From Thermohalobaculum sp039805905 (GTDB lineage: Bacteria; Pseudomonadota; Alphaproteobacteria; Rhodobacterales; Rhodobacteraceae): a stretch of 64,000 bases of DNA. The stretch lies in the NCBI GenBank assembly GCA_039805905.1, contig JBDIVM010000004.1, forward strand, positions 124,001 to 188,000. The letters are read 5' to 3'. The position numbers were made by a program, and so were the translations under genes. Position 1 is the stretch's first letter; each line of letters opens with the position of its first letter. Shown here one piece after another: positions 7,975 through 18,040 of this stretch. Below the pieces are notes generated by a model, which had not been told where the DNA came from, made no database searches, and saw only the letters and a list, made by a program, of their open reading frames with translations.

Positions 7975-8889
7975 TCAGACCGGCATCAGCCGCCACGCAT
8001 CGCCATAGTGGCAGTCCCACGAGAACGGCCTGAACCGGAGCGCGCCGCCGCCCGGGTAGAAGGTCATTTCACCGAAGATCACCTGGCCGCGGTAATCGTA
8101 GAGGTCGACCCGGGCGTAATCGAACCGCGCCGCCAGCCGCCCGGCTATGTGCTTCATCTCGTCGAAGCGGGCGGGTGGTTGCGGATTTCCGTCGAGGTTG
8201 GGCAGCTCGAGCTCAAGAGGCAGGAGTTGCCAGTCGGCGGTATAGTGATTGACACGGTGATCTCGGAAGCGGCCACCATGGAGTTCGACGAACCTCACCT
8301 GGCCATCGAAGACGTGGAACTTGTAGTCGGGCGGCACGGTCCCGTCGCGCTCGACCATCATCGGTTCGGCAAAGACGCGCGGAGGGACCATCGAATAGGC
8401 CCACTCACGTCCATAGGTTCCGTAGGTCTGCGCCAGCGCCGCGTCCATCTGGCGGCGGGCGGCGTCTGCATCCAGCACAGCGCCGTCCGGAGCGAACACC
8501 ATGTTCCGCCCGCACGCGCCATGGTTGGTCTTCAGGACAAACGGGCGCTGCAGGTCGTCGAACGGGATATCGGCCGCATCGGTCCCGCGCCAAAGCGTCG
8601 GGAGCACGTGCTTGCGGCCGACAATTCCGGCGACAAGCTCCTTCGCCTGAAGTTTGTCCACCCAGGGAACCATGCGCGGGTCCCTCTGATAGATCTTCCG
8701 GTACCAGATCTTCTCGTTGAAGGTGCGGGGATTGTGCAGGTGCAGCAATCGGTGATGTGTGCGGAAATATCGGATGTAGGCGTAAATCGGGTCAGGTAGC
8801 CTGAAAAGAGCATCCCGGCCAACGCGCTGAAAAAATGAAAGTGCGGACAACCCGTCCACGCGGACCGCCGAACGAAGGACACCGAGCAT
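7975..8889 (-). CDS. TupA-like ATP-grasp protein (surface polysaccharide/glycopeptide modification)
   Basis: A 304-residue cytosolic protein of the ATP-grasp TupA family, named after the teichuronopeptide biosynthesis protein TupA. Recognisable pieces are FNEKIWYRKIY (residues 58-67), the nucleotide-binding VLKTNHGACGRNM (118-130), DYKFHVFDGQVRFVE (about 189-203) and the metal-binding end FGEMTFYPGGG. Family members occur in capsule and exopolysaccharide loci and are thought to ligate amino acids to glycans; that role is inference here. Its last 20 bases are duplicated at 5014-5033. It is followed upstream by 190 bases without a gene. Confidence 0.82.
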   Translation of the reverse strand: MLGVLRSAVRVDGLSALSFFQRVGRDALFRLPDPIYAYIRYFRTHHRLLHLHNPRTFNEKIWYRKIYQRDPRMVPWVDKLQAKELVAGIVGRKHVLPTLWRGTDAADIPFDDLQRPFVLKTNHGACGRNMVFAPDGAVLDADAARRQMDAALAQTYGTYGREWAYSMVPPRVFAEPMMVERDGTVPPDYKFHVFDGQVRFVELHGGRFRDHRVNHYTADWQLLPLELELPNLDGNPQPPARFDEMKHIAGRLAARFDYARVDLYDYRGQVIFGEMTFYPGGGALRFRPFSWDCHYGDAWRLMPV

Positions 8890-9080
8890 AACCAGCTACC
8901 CTCACGTCACGCCACACAAGACTCTCTGGCCGACCGGTATTGCGGCCAGCACCTGGAAAGGGAATGAACCTATCCTCCGAGGCAGAAACCATATCAATCG
9001 GGCAAATATTGGGCAGCGGCCGCATCTCGCGCTTGTGCCGACCCGGATCGCCTGATCGGGATCAGTGAGGACCTGCCCGG

Positions 9081-10814
<1,734 letters not shown>

Positions 10815-10844
10815 CGGGCGTCTCCGTCCGGAAGGGTCGGTCGA

Positions 10845-12152
10845 TCAGAGCGGCGTCAGGCCGCACCAGCTGGCGACGAAGAGGGCGATCGTGTGCGTGA
10901 CGCGGCGGATCGACGACAGGCTGACGCGCTCGTCAAAGGCATGAATATTCTCGGAGCGCGGTCCGTAGACCAGGGCGGGGCAATCGTCGTAGAGCACGAA
11001 CACGCGCGCATCGAGATAGCCGGGCGTGACAAAGCTCTCGAGGTCGGCGCCGTGGGCACGGGCATGGGCGGCGGCGAGGGTCCGTTCGGCATCCGAGCCT
11101 TCCTCCAGCACGTAGCCCTCGGCGAGGAAGCCGTTCCATTCGATCTCGGGCGGGGTGTTCGAGAGGAAGGGGACGCCACGGCTTGCCTCGCGGACGCAGT
11201 CGTCGATCTCGCGGGCCGCATCGCGCGGATCGGTCCCCGGGTAGATCGAGATGCGACAGTCGAAACTGCACCAGGCCGGAACCGACGAAGCCCAGTCGCC
11301 GCCGGCGATCTTGCCGACATTGAAGTTTATCGGGTGGTCGAGCCCGGTGAAGTGGCGATGCCCGGCCTTGCGCTCGTTCCATCGTGCCTCCAGCCTGCGC
11401 AATGCCTGGATCAGCGGGAAGCAGGCCTCGATCGCGTTCGCGCCGGCGCCGGCCTCGCGCACATGGACTGGCAGGCCGCGCACATGGATGCGGAACCACA
11501 GCACGCCGGTATTGGCGCGCACCAGCTTGTCGTCCTCGGGCTCCGGGATGATGACCGCGTCGGCCCGGTACCCGCGCAGCAGGCAGGCGAGCGCCCCGTT
11601 GCCGGTGCATTCCTCCTCGGTCACCGACTGCAGGTAGACCGTGGCCGCAGGCACGTAGCCGAGCCGCCTCAGCGCGTCGAGCGCGAAGATGTTGGCAGCG
11701 AGCCCGGCCTTCATGTCGCCGGCGCCGCGGCCATAGAGCCAGTCGCCCTCCATGTGGGGCTCGAAGGGCGGGCGGGTCCACATGTCGAGCGGTCCCTCGG
11801 GCACCACGTCGACATGGCCGTTCAGGATCAGCGACCGGCCGAGCGTCTCGGGCGCGTGGTGGATGCCAACCACGTTGATGGCGTTGGCGTAGTCGATGGC
11901 GACCGGCGAAAAGCCCGGATGGTGACGAATGGCCTCGACGTCGATCGCCCAGCGGTCGGTGGCGTAGCCGCGCTCCTTCAGCGCGGTGTACACGATCTCC
12001 TGCGCCGTGTGCTCGCGGCCCCGCAGAGAAGGCTGGCGGACGAGATCGCAGGTGAACGAGATCTGCGCATCGAAGCTCGCGTCGACGGCGCCGATGATCT
12101 GTCTGGCAAGGGCGGGATCGAGATCGCCCGCCGGGATGCTGCGCCTGGTCAT
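10845..12152 (-). CDS. M20 family ArgE/DapE-type deacylase
   Basis: 435 residues. Zinc-site residues of the M20 family are visible: NGHVDVVPEG (His113, Asp115), GRGAGDMKAG (Asp147) and the catalytic Glu-Glu pair in SVTEEECTGNG (180-181). The family hydrolyses N-acyl amino acids, such as acetylornithine or succinyl-diaminopimelate; this ArgE/DapE subgroup is broadly annotated and the substrate is open. The start at 12152 is chosen because GGGAGG lies seven bases upstream; an ATG 13 codons earlier has no such site. It sits between the BKACE gene (46-base gap) and the dehydratase (30-base gap), probably one operon. Confidence 0.87.
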   Translation of the reverse strand: MTRRSIPAGDLDPALARQIIGAVDASFDAQISFTCDLVRQPSLRGREHTAQEIVYTALKERGYATDRWAIDVEAIRHHPGFSPVAIDYANAINVVGIHHAPETLGRSLILNGHVDVVPEGPLDMWTRPPFEPHMEGDWLYGRGAGDMKAGLAANIFALDALRRLGYVPAATVYLQSVTEEECTGNGALACLLRGYRADAVIIPEPEDDKLVRANTGVLWFRIHVRGLPVHVREAGAGANAIEACFPLIQALRRLEARWNERKAGHRHFTGLDHPINFNVGKIAGGDWASSVPAWCSFDCRISIYPGTDPRDAAREIDDCVREASRGVPFLSNTPPEIEWNGFLAEGYVLEEGSDAERTLAAAHARAHGADLESFVTPGYLDARVFVLYDDCPALVYGPRSENIHAFDERVSLSSIRRVTHTIALFVASWCGLTPL

Positions 12153-12198
12153 GGGTCGGCCTCCCGCCTCGCGGCCCGCCCGGGGCCGCAAAAAAATG

Positions 12199-13032
12199 TC
12201 AGGCTGCCGGGCGCAGCTTCAGTATCTCGCGCGCCTGCTGCCATGTGGCGACGGGGCGCTCGTACTTCATGCAGAGCTCGGCCGCACGCCTGACCAGCGC
12301 AGCGTTCGATGGCGCGAGCACGCCCTTGTCGAGCCGGAGGTTGTCCTCGAGGCCGGTCCGGGTGTGGCCTCCCGCCGCGATCGACCACTCGTTCAGCAGG
12401 TTCTGCCCCTGCGCGATGCCGGCGCCGCACCAGGTGGCATCTGGTGCCAGCCGTTTGACGGTTGCGACGTAGAAATCGAACGCCTCCCGGTCGACCGGCA
12501 TGGCGTTCCTGACCCCCATGACGAACTGGATGTGCAGCGGCCCTTTCAGCCGGGCGTCCTGCTGCATCCTGACCGCCTGGAAGATGTGGCTGAGGTCGAA
12601 GGCCTCGATCTCGGGCTTGACGTCGTATTGCAGCATCTCGGAGGCCAGCCAGTCGACAAGTTCCGGGCTGTTCTCGTAGACCCGCGTCGGGAAATTGTTC
12701 GAACCGACCGTCAGCGAGGCCATGTCGGGCCTGAGCGGCAGCATGCCGCCGCGCTCGCGGCCCGTACCGGACCGCCCTCCGGTCGAGAGCTGGATGATCA
12801 TGCCGGGGCAGTGCTTCCTCAGTCCTTCCATGAGCCGGGCGAAGCGCTCGGGATCCGAGGTCGGGGTCTGGTCCTCCATCCGTACATGGCAGTGTGCGAT
12901 CGAGGCGCCGGCCTCGAAGGCCTCATGCGTCGACTCGACCTGCTCGGCGATGGTGATCGGGACGGCCGGGTTGTGCTCCTTGCGCGGCACCGAGCCGGTG
13001 ATCGCGACGCAGATGATGCAGGGATTGGACAT
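12199..13032 (-). CDS. BKACE family beta-keto acid cleavage enzyme (DUF849)
   Basis: 277 residues. It begins CIICVAITGSVPRKEHNP, and the family's zinc-binding HxH is at residues 47-49 within ASIAHCHVR. Further family motifs are IIQLSTGGRSG and GVRNAMPVD. BKACE enzymes (prototype Kce of lysine fermentation) split a beta-keto acid using acetyl-CoA, giving acetoacetate and a new acyl-CoA. The start at 13032 was chosen because the homologous part begins there; in-frame sequence upstream is arginine-rich noise. First gene of the BKACE-deacylase-dehydratase run; its specific keto acid cannot be read from the sequence. Confidence 0.88.
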   Translation of the reverse strand: MSNPCIICVAITGSVPRKEHNPAVPITIAEQVESTHEAFEAGASIAHCHVRMEDQTPTSDPERFARLMEGLRKHCPGMIIQLSTGGRSGTGRERGGMLPLRPDMASLTVGSNNFPTRVYENSPELVDWLASEMLQYDVKPEIEAFDLSHIFQAVRMQQDARLKGPLHIQFVMGVRNAMPVDREAFDFYVATVKRLAPDATWCGAGIAQGQNLLNEWSIAAGGHTRTGLEDNLRLDKGVLAPSNAALVRRAAELCMKYERPVATWQQAREILKLRPAA

Positions 13033-13209
13033 GGGCGGGGTCTCTGGCCAGGCTGTCTTCCGGTTTGCCGAAGGATGGGCGCGGATGCAAGCGGAGCCGG
13101 CCGCAAACCGCGATCTTTCCGGCCGTGCGGGCCGTCGGGAACTTTCCTCGACACTCGCGCCCGCCACGCAGGCACTACGCCTGACCGCCGGTTGCGACAG
13201 GGGGCGCGA

Positions 13210-14904
13210 TCAGTTTCCCTCGATCACCCGGCGTGCGATTACCTGGGCCTGGATCTCGGCCGCCCCCTCGAAGATGTTGAGGATGCGCGCATCGCAGAGC
13301 ACCCGGCTGATCGGGTACTCCAGCGCGAAGCCGTTGCCGCCATGGATCTGCAGCCCGTTGTCGGCCGCCGCCCAGGCGACGCGGGCGGCAAGCAGCTTCG
13401 CCATGCCTGCCTCGAGATCGCAGCGGTGCCCCCGGTCCTTCTCGCGCGCGGCGTGGTAGGTGATCTGCCGCGCGATCATGATTTCGGCTGCCATCATGGC
13501 GAGCTTGGCGGCCACGCGCGGGAAGGCGATCAGCGGCCTGCCGAAGGCGCTGCGCTCCTGCGCGTAGCGGAGCGCGAAGCCGAGCGCGGACTGGGCCACG
13601 CCGATCGCCCGCGCCGCGGTCTGGATGCGGGCGGATTCGAAGGTCCGCATGAGTTGCTTGAATCCCTGACCTTCGACACCACCCAGCAGGGCGTCGCCAG
13701 GCACGCGGAAGCCGTCGAAGGAGAGCGTGTATTCCTTCATGCCGCGATAGCCCAGCACGCCGATCTCGCCGCCCTCGATCGCGACATCGGGAAAAGGGTT
13801 TGCCTCTGTCCCGCGCGTCTTCGGCGCAAGGAACATCGACAGGCCGGAATAATCGTCGGTCGCGGGATCGGTGCGGGCGAGCAGGGTCATCATGTCGGTG
13901 CGCGCCGCATGGGTGATCCAGGTCTTGCTGCCGGTGAAGACCCATGCGTCGCCGTCGCGCACCGCGCGGGTCTTCAGGGCGCCGAGGTCCGAGCCCGTGT
14001 TGGGTTCGGTGAAGACGGCCGTCGGCAGGATTTCGCCCGAGGCCAGCTTCGGCAGCCATTCCGCCTTCTGCGCCGCGGTTCCGCCGCCCAGGATCAGCTC
14101 GGCCGCGATCTCGGAGCGTGTGCCGAGCGAGCCGACGCCGATATAGCCCCGGCTCAGCTCCTCGGAGACGACGCACATGGCGGTCTTGCCCATGCCTGCG
14201 CCGCCGTATTCCTCGGGGATGGTCAGGCCGAAGACGCCGAGCGCCGACATCTCGTCGACGATCTCCATCGGGATCAGCTCGTCGCGCAGGTGCCAGCCGT
14301 GGGCGTAGGGGACCACGCGATCGTCCGAGAAGCGGTGGAACTGGTCGCGGATGATCTCGAATTCCGCGTCGAGCCCGCAATCGCCGTAGGTCGCCGCGCC
14401 CTCGCGGGCGGCGATCAGTCCGGCGAGCTTCATCCGCGCCGCGTCGGTGTTGCCCTGCGAAAGCCGCGCCACCGCCGGGTCGGCGCCGAACGCGGCCAGC
14501 GCCCCCGCGCCGACACCGATCTCGGCGGGACGCACGATCTCGCCCTGGCTCATCGGAATGCCGCCGGCGATCTGGGCGAGATACTCGCCGCAGCCGACGG
14601 CGAGCAGCAGCCGCTCGATCTCGCCGAGCCTGCCCTCCGCCGCCAGCCGGCCAGCCCAGCCGGCCATCTGCATGAGCGCCTCGGAATAGGTGGCGAGCCA
14701 GGCGAGACCATGGGCTGCATACTGCTCGGCCTCGAGCATCTGCCCCGAGACCCGCCCCTGGGCGCTGACCTTCGATGCCAGCCGGGCACGGCCCTCGCGC
14801 ATCAGGGTCGCGGCTGCTGCCGCGGCCTCCGAGGCCAGCGCGGCCAGAGCCGGGTCGGCATGGACCGGCATCGATCCGGCGGAAAGGGTGGGCTCGGCGC
14901 TCAT
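13210..14904 (-). CDS. mcd: (2S)-methylsuccinyl-CoA dehydrogenase
   Basis: 564 residues, longer than ordinary acyl-CoA dehydrogenases (about 380) because of an N-terminal extension of roughly 160 residues, which is characteristic of Mcd. The catalytic body shows FGLTIPEEYGG, SEELSRGYIGVGSLGTRSE, TEPNTGSDLGALKTRA, TWITHAARTDMMTLLARTDP and GGNGFALEYPISRVLCDARI, very like the Rhodobacter enzyme. Mcd oxidises methylsuccinyl-CoA to mesaconyl-CoA with FAD in the ethylmalonyl-CoA pathway of acetate assimilation. The start at 14904 has GGAGGAG six bases upstream. A near-perfect 16-base palindrome (14957-14972) lies just upstream. The pathway partner mcl1 is at 56372 in the same window. Confidence 0.9.
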   Translation of the reverse strand: MSAEPTLSAGSMPVHADPALAALASEAAAAAATLMREGRARLASKVSAQGRVSGQMLEAEQYAAHGLAWLATYSEALMQMAGWAGRLAAEGRLGEIERLLLAVGCGEYLAQIAGGIPMSQGEIVRPAEIGVGAGALAAFGADPAVARLSQGNTDAARMKLAGLIAAREGAATYGDCGLDAEFEIIRDQFHRFSDDRVVPYAHGWHLRDELIPMEIVDEMSALGVFGLTIPEEYGGAGMGKTAMCVVSEELSRGYIGVGSLGTRSEIAAELILGGGTAAQKAEWLPKLASGEILPTAVFTEPNTGSDLGALKTRAVRDGDAWVFTGSKTWITHAARTDMMTLLARTDPATDDYSGLSMFLAPKTRGTEANPFPDVAIEGGEIGVLGYRGMKEYTLSFDGFRVPGDALLGGVEGQGFKQLMRTFESARIQTAARAIGVAQSALGFALRYAQERSAFGRPLIAFPRVAAKLAMMAAEIMIARQITYHAAREKDRGHRCDLEAGMAKLLAARVAWAAADNGLQIHGGNGFALEYPISRVLCDARILNIFEGAAEIQAQVIARRVIEGN

Positions 14905-14956
14905 CGGCGGCTCCTCCATCGATCCCGGTGCCGGCGTTGCTGCGGCGCGGAATCAT

Positions 14957-14972
14957 TCTCGCATGTGCGAGA
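14957..14972. promoter_or_regulatory. Palindrome upstream of mcd, candidate operator
   Basis: TCTCGCA-TG-TGCGAGA: seven-base arms that are exact reverse complements, two central bases, 52 bases before the mcd start codon. Perfect arms of this length in a short upstream region suggest a dimeric regulator site; the regulator is unknown. Confidence 0.45.
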
Positions 14973-15163
14973 GTCCCTAGCGGCCGAGGAGCGGCGCGTC
15001 AACACGGCGCAAGATCATGTCCTGCCGGGGAGAGTAGATGGAATTTCGTTGCGCCCAGGGGTGCCCTGTGTGCCCTGTGCACCCGGTCCGCCATCCCGGC
15101 GCATGCCGAGTGAAATGGCAGCGCCGCGCCCGGGCCGGCACGGACCCGATGCGCATCCGGTGG

Positions 15164-16051
15164 TCATGCTCCCGCCGACCCGCCGGGCTCCGCCGCAAGC
15201 AGAGCCGCAAGACCCTCGCGATAGGTCGGGTAGGCGAGCATGACCCCGAGTTCCTGCTTGATCCGTGCATTCGAGACCCGCTTCGACTCGGCGTAGAAGG
15301 AGCGTGCCATCGGCGACATCTCGGCCTCGGTGTAGGGAATGGCCGGCGGCACGGGCAGTCCGAGAAGCTTGGCCGCATGCGCGATGACATCCTCCGGCGG
15401 CGCTGGCTCGTCGTCACAGACATTGTAGATCGTGCCGGGATGGGGTCGCGCGACCGAGGCTTCGAGCACGGTAGCGATGTCCTCCACATGGATCCGGCTG
15501 AACACCTGTCCGGGCTTTACGATGCGCTGTGCCGTGCCGTCGCGGACCTTCTCGAAGGGGCCCCGGCCTGGCCCGTAGATTCCGGCAAGGCGGAAGATGT
15601 GGACCGGGAGCCCTTCGTCGTGCCAGAGCCGCAACCAGTCCGACTCGGCCGCAAGGCGCCGGCGACCGCGCTCGGTCGCGGGCCTGCAGTCCGAGCGTTC
15701 ATCCACCCAGTCGCCGCCGCGGTCGCCATAGACGCCGACGGTGGAGAGATAGCCGACCCAGTCGAAGGTGTCGGCCCGCGCCGAGAGCGCGCCGGCGCAG
15801 TGGTGCAGCACGGGGTCGCCGCCATCATCCGGCCCGGCGGAAATCAGCAGATGGGTCGCACGGTCGAGCAGCGGCCCGGGGCGCACCGGGGGCCACATCA
15901 CAGCTTCGGCGCCGGTCGCCCGGATTTCTGCGGCCTTCGCCTCGGAGCGAGTCGTCCCGATGACCTGCCAGCCCTGCGCCATCAGCCGGGGAGCGAGCGC
16001 CCTCGCCGAATAGCCGTGGCCGAAACTCAGCAGGACCGGTGACTTTCCCAT
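15164..16051 (-). CDS. SDR-family NAD(P)-binding protein (YeeZ/epimerase-like)
   Basis: 295 residues with an N-terminal Rossmann glycine motif LLSFGHGYSARALA (about 7-20), then YLSTVGVYGDRGGDWVDE, equivalent to the extended-SDR Ser/Tyr region, and FRLAGIYGPGRGPFEKV, all typical of the YeeZ-like branch of NAD-dependent epimerase/dehydratases. No lysine is seen at the usual YxxxK position, so catalytic activity is doubtful. Substrate unknown. It starts 45 bases from the divergent TPR gene at 16097. Confidence 0.8.
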   Translation of the reverse strand: MGKSPVLLSFGHGYSARALAPRLMAQGWQVIGTTRSEAKAAEIRATGAEAVMWPPVRPGPLLDRATHLLISAGPDDGGDPVLHHCAGALSARADTFDWVGYLSTVGVYGDRGGDWVDERSDCRPATERGRRRLAAESDWLRLWHDEGLPVHIFRLAGIYGPGRGPFEKVRDGTAQRIVKPGQVFSRIHVEDIATVLEASVARPHPGTIYNVCDDEPAPPEDVIAHAAKLLGLPVPPAIPYTEAEMSPMARSFYAESKRVSNARIKQELGVMLAYPTYREGLAALLAAEPGGSAGA

Positions 16052-16096
16052 GGTGGCGCGGTGCCCTCTCGGCTAGATCGGTGGGCGAAAGGATAG

Positions 16097-16840
16097 ATGT
16101 TCATGCGGAGATTGCGAACAGGTATTCCCGTGCTCGCGGTGCTCGCCGCGGCACCTGTCGGCGCGGTGGAAAGCTACGAGGCGTGCCTGGAGCTTGCCGG
16201 CAAGGATCCTGTGGCGGCTGAGCGTGAGGCATTGGTCTGGGAGCAGGCCGGTGGTGGCGCGGCCGCCGGGCACTGCCGGGCGATCGCGCTGGCGGCGATG
16301 GGCGCCGATCGGGCTGCCGCAGCGCTGCTGGCGAAGCTTGCGATTGACGACAGGTCTCTGCCCGATCAGGTGCGGGCCGAACTACTGGTCGAGGCGGGAG
16401 GGCTCCATCTCGGCTCCGGTGACGTCAAGGCTGCGGCTGAGGCGGCCGATCGTGCGCTCCTGCTCGCGCCCCGGGATCGGGAGGCGCTGGTGCTCCGGTC
16501 CCGTGTCAGAGCCGAGCGGCAGGACTGGGCCGGAGTGCTGGCAGATCTGAATGCGGCTGTGGCGGTGGGAAAGCCGGATGCGGACACGCTGACACTGCGG
16601 GGGGCGGCGAAACTGCGGCTGGGCGACCCGGTCGGAGCCCGGGCCGACCTGATCTGGGCGACGGAGATCGCGCCCGACGCGGCTCCGGTCTGGCTCGAGC
16701 GGGGAACGCTCGAGGCCGCGAACGGCAACCGCGACGGAGCGCGCGCGGCCTGGCTCAGGGCGATCGAGCTCGACCGCGAGGGGCCGGTGTCCGAGGCGGC
16801 GCGGCTCAGGCTTCAGGAGATGGAGGCAAGCCGGGGCTGA
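16097..16840 (+). CDS. Exported TPR-repeat protein
   Basis: 247 residues. A signal peptide (MRRLRTGIPVLAVLAAAPVGAV) is followed by an alanine-rich, all-helical body with tetratricopeptide-type repeats in the second half (for example AEAADRALLLAPRDREALVLR, ADLIWATEIAPDAAPVWLERG, ARAAWLRAIELDREGP). A single cysteine pair early in the mature part (YEACLELAG and GHCRAIAL) may form a disulfide. Such proteins scaffold envelope protein complexes, but no partner is evident. Its last 35 bases overlap, in opposite direction, the end of queG. AAAGGA lies just before the start; an ATG two codons later is equally possible. Confidence 0.75.
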   Translation: MFMRRLRTGIPVLAVLAAAPVGAVESYEACLELAGKDPVAAEREALVWEQAGGGAAAGHCRAIALAAMGADRAAAALLAKLAIDDRSLPDQVRAELLVEAGGLHLGSGDVKAAAEAADRALLLAPRDREALVLRSRVRAERQDWAGVLADLNAAVAVGKPDADTLTLRGAAKLRLGDPVGARADLIWATEIAPDAAPVWLERGTLEAANGNRDGARAAWLRAIELDREGPVSEAARLRLQEMEASRG

Positions 16841-17972
16841 TCTCGCAGAGACCGAGCCGCCACTCCTCCGCGACCGCGGGGTCCGGGTCCGCGCGCATCA
16901 GTGCCCGGAAGCGGGCCTCGGGCACCAGGCGGGCGAGCGCCCAGACCGCATGGGCGCGGATCAGGGGATCGGGGTCGGCGGCGCCGCGCTCCGCCGCCGT
17001 GGCGAGCTCAGGCAGCCGGGAATTGCCGATCGCGACCATCACGTTGCGCAGCAGGCGGCCGCGGCCGCTGCGCTTCACCGGGGAGCCGGCGAAGCGGGCG
17101 CGGAAGCCGGCGTCGTTGAGCGCCGCGAGCTCGGCCAGAAGCGGCGCCGCGGCGCCCTCGCGCGGGACGCTGGCAACGTGCGCTGCGGCGGCGAACCTGT
17201 TCCAGGGGCAGACCGCCAGGCAGTCGTCGCAGCCGAAGATCCGGTTGCCGATCAGCGGGCGCAGCGCGCGCGGTATCGCTCCCTTCAGCTCTATCGTCAG
17301 GTAGGAAATGCAGCGCCGAGCGTCGAGCCGGTAGGGCGCCGGGAACGCCGCGGTCGGGCAGACGTCGAGGCAGCGCCGGCAGGTGCCGCACCGGTTCGCA
17401 TGGGGCTCGTCCGCCGGCAGTTCCAGCGTGGTGAAGATCGCGCCGAGGAAGAACCATGACCCAAGCTCGCGCGAGACGAGGTTCGTGTGCTTTCCCTGCC
17501 AGCCGAGCCCAGCTGCCTCGGCCAGCGGCTTCTCCATCACCGGGGCCGTGTCGACGAAGACCTTGATCTCGCATGCGGCGCTGTCCCTTGCCGCCCGGGC
17601 GATCAGCCAACGGCCGAGCCGCTTGAGGCGCTTCTTTACCGTGTCGTGGTAGTCGTGACCCTGTGCGTAGACGCTGATGCCTCCGCGCGCGCATTGGTCG
17701 AGGGTCGAGAGGGCGTCATTGGCGGGCGCATAAGCTTCGGCCAGCATGATGACGGATCGCGCCGCGGGCCAGAGCGCCACCGGGTTGGCGCGCCAGGCGA
17801 GGCGCTCGGCCATCCAGTGCATGTCGCCATGGCTGCCATCGGTGATCCAGGCGCGAAGACGGTCGCCGGCCGGCTGCACCGATTCCGGCCGGGCGATGCC
17901 GAAGCCTGCGAAGCCAAGGGCACGGGCTTGCGCTTCGAGTGCGGACCGAAGGTCGGGGCTGGGGCCAATCAT
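16806..17972 (-). CDS. queG: Epoxyqueuosine reductase
   Basis: 388 residues. QueG makes the last step of queuosine, reducing epoxyqueuosine to queuosine in tRNA (anticodons of Asn, Asp, His, Tyr) with cobalamin and two [4Fe-4S] clusters. The cluster cysteines are visible: CGTCRRCLDVC (195, 198, 201, 205), Cys221 and CDDCLAVCPW (248, 251, 255). The catalytic Asp141 is in VFVDTAPVMEKPLAE, and the cobalamin-side GLGWQGKHT follows. A C-terminal HEAT-like part (about 320-370) binds tRNA. The gene converges on and overlaps the TPR gene by 35 bases and lies 96 bases after fzlA, probably in one transcript with it. Confidence 0.95.
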   Translation of the reverse strand: MIGPSPDLRSALEAQARALGFAGFGIARPESVQPAGDRLRAWITDGSHGDMHWMAERLAWRANPVALWPAARSVIMLAEAYAPANDALSTLDQCARGGISVYAQGHDYHDTVKKRLKRLGRWLIARAARDSAACEIKVFVDTAPVMEKPLAEAAGLGWQGKHTNLVSRELGSWFFLGAIFTTLELPADEPHANRCGTCRRCLDVCPTAAFPAPYRLDARRCISYLTIELKGAIPRALRPLIGNRIFGCDDCLAVCPWNRFAAAAHVASVPREGAAAPLLAELAALNDAGFRARFAGSPVKRSGRGRLLRNVMVAIGNSRLPELATAAERGAADPDPLIRAHAVWALARLVPEARFRALMRADPDPAVAEEWRLGLCEISPGLPPSPEA

Positions 17973-18040
17973 TGTCCGAACGTACGGCCGCTATGGCCGG
18001 TCGGGCAAAGGGTTATAGCCGCGCAACGTCGCCGGGCGGC

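Larger units (their letters stand above)
5449..7994 (+). repeat. Direct repeat, copy 2 (partner at 2488-5033)
   Basis: Carries the 3' 95 percent of the TadG-like gene, both TadE genes, and the last 20 bases of the convergent TupA-like gene (7975-7994). Because the TupA-like gene is complete here and only its tail is present in copy 1, this copy is the likely donor. Confidence 0.93.

Noticed and set aside
7528..8799. 423-codon plus-strand frame running from the second TadE into the next gene
   Set aside because: Out of frame with TadE and antisense to the TupA-like gene; Ser/Pro/Arg-rich noise.
11986..15243. 1,085-codon open frame on the plus strand
   Set aside because: Antisense to mcd, the BKACE gene and part of the deacylase, all of which have clear family motifs and RBS. 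No recognisable protein.
16806..16840. Possible frameshift at the overlap of the TPR gene and queG
   Set aside because: Both frames end properly with normal lengths; the 35-base tail-to-tail overlap is a plain convergent overlap.
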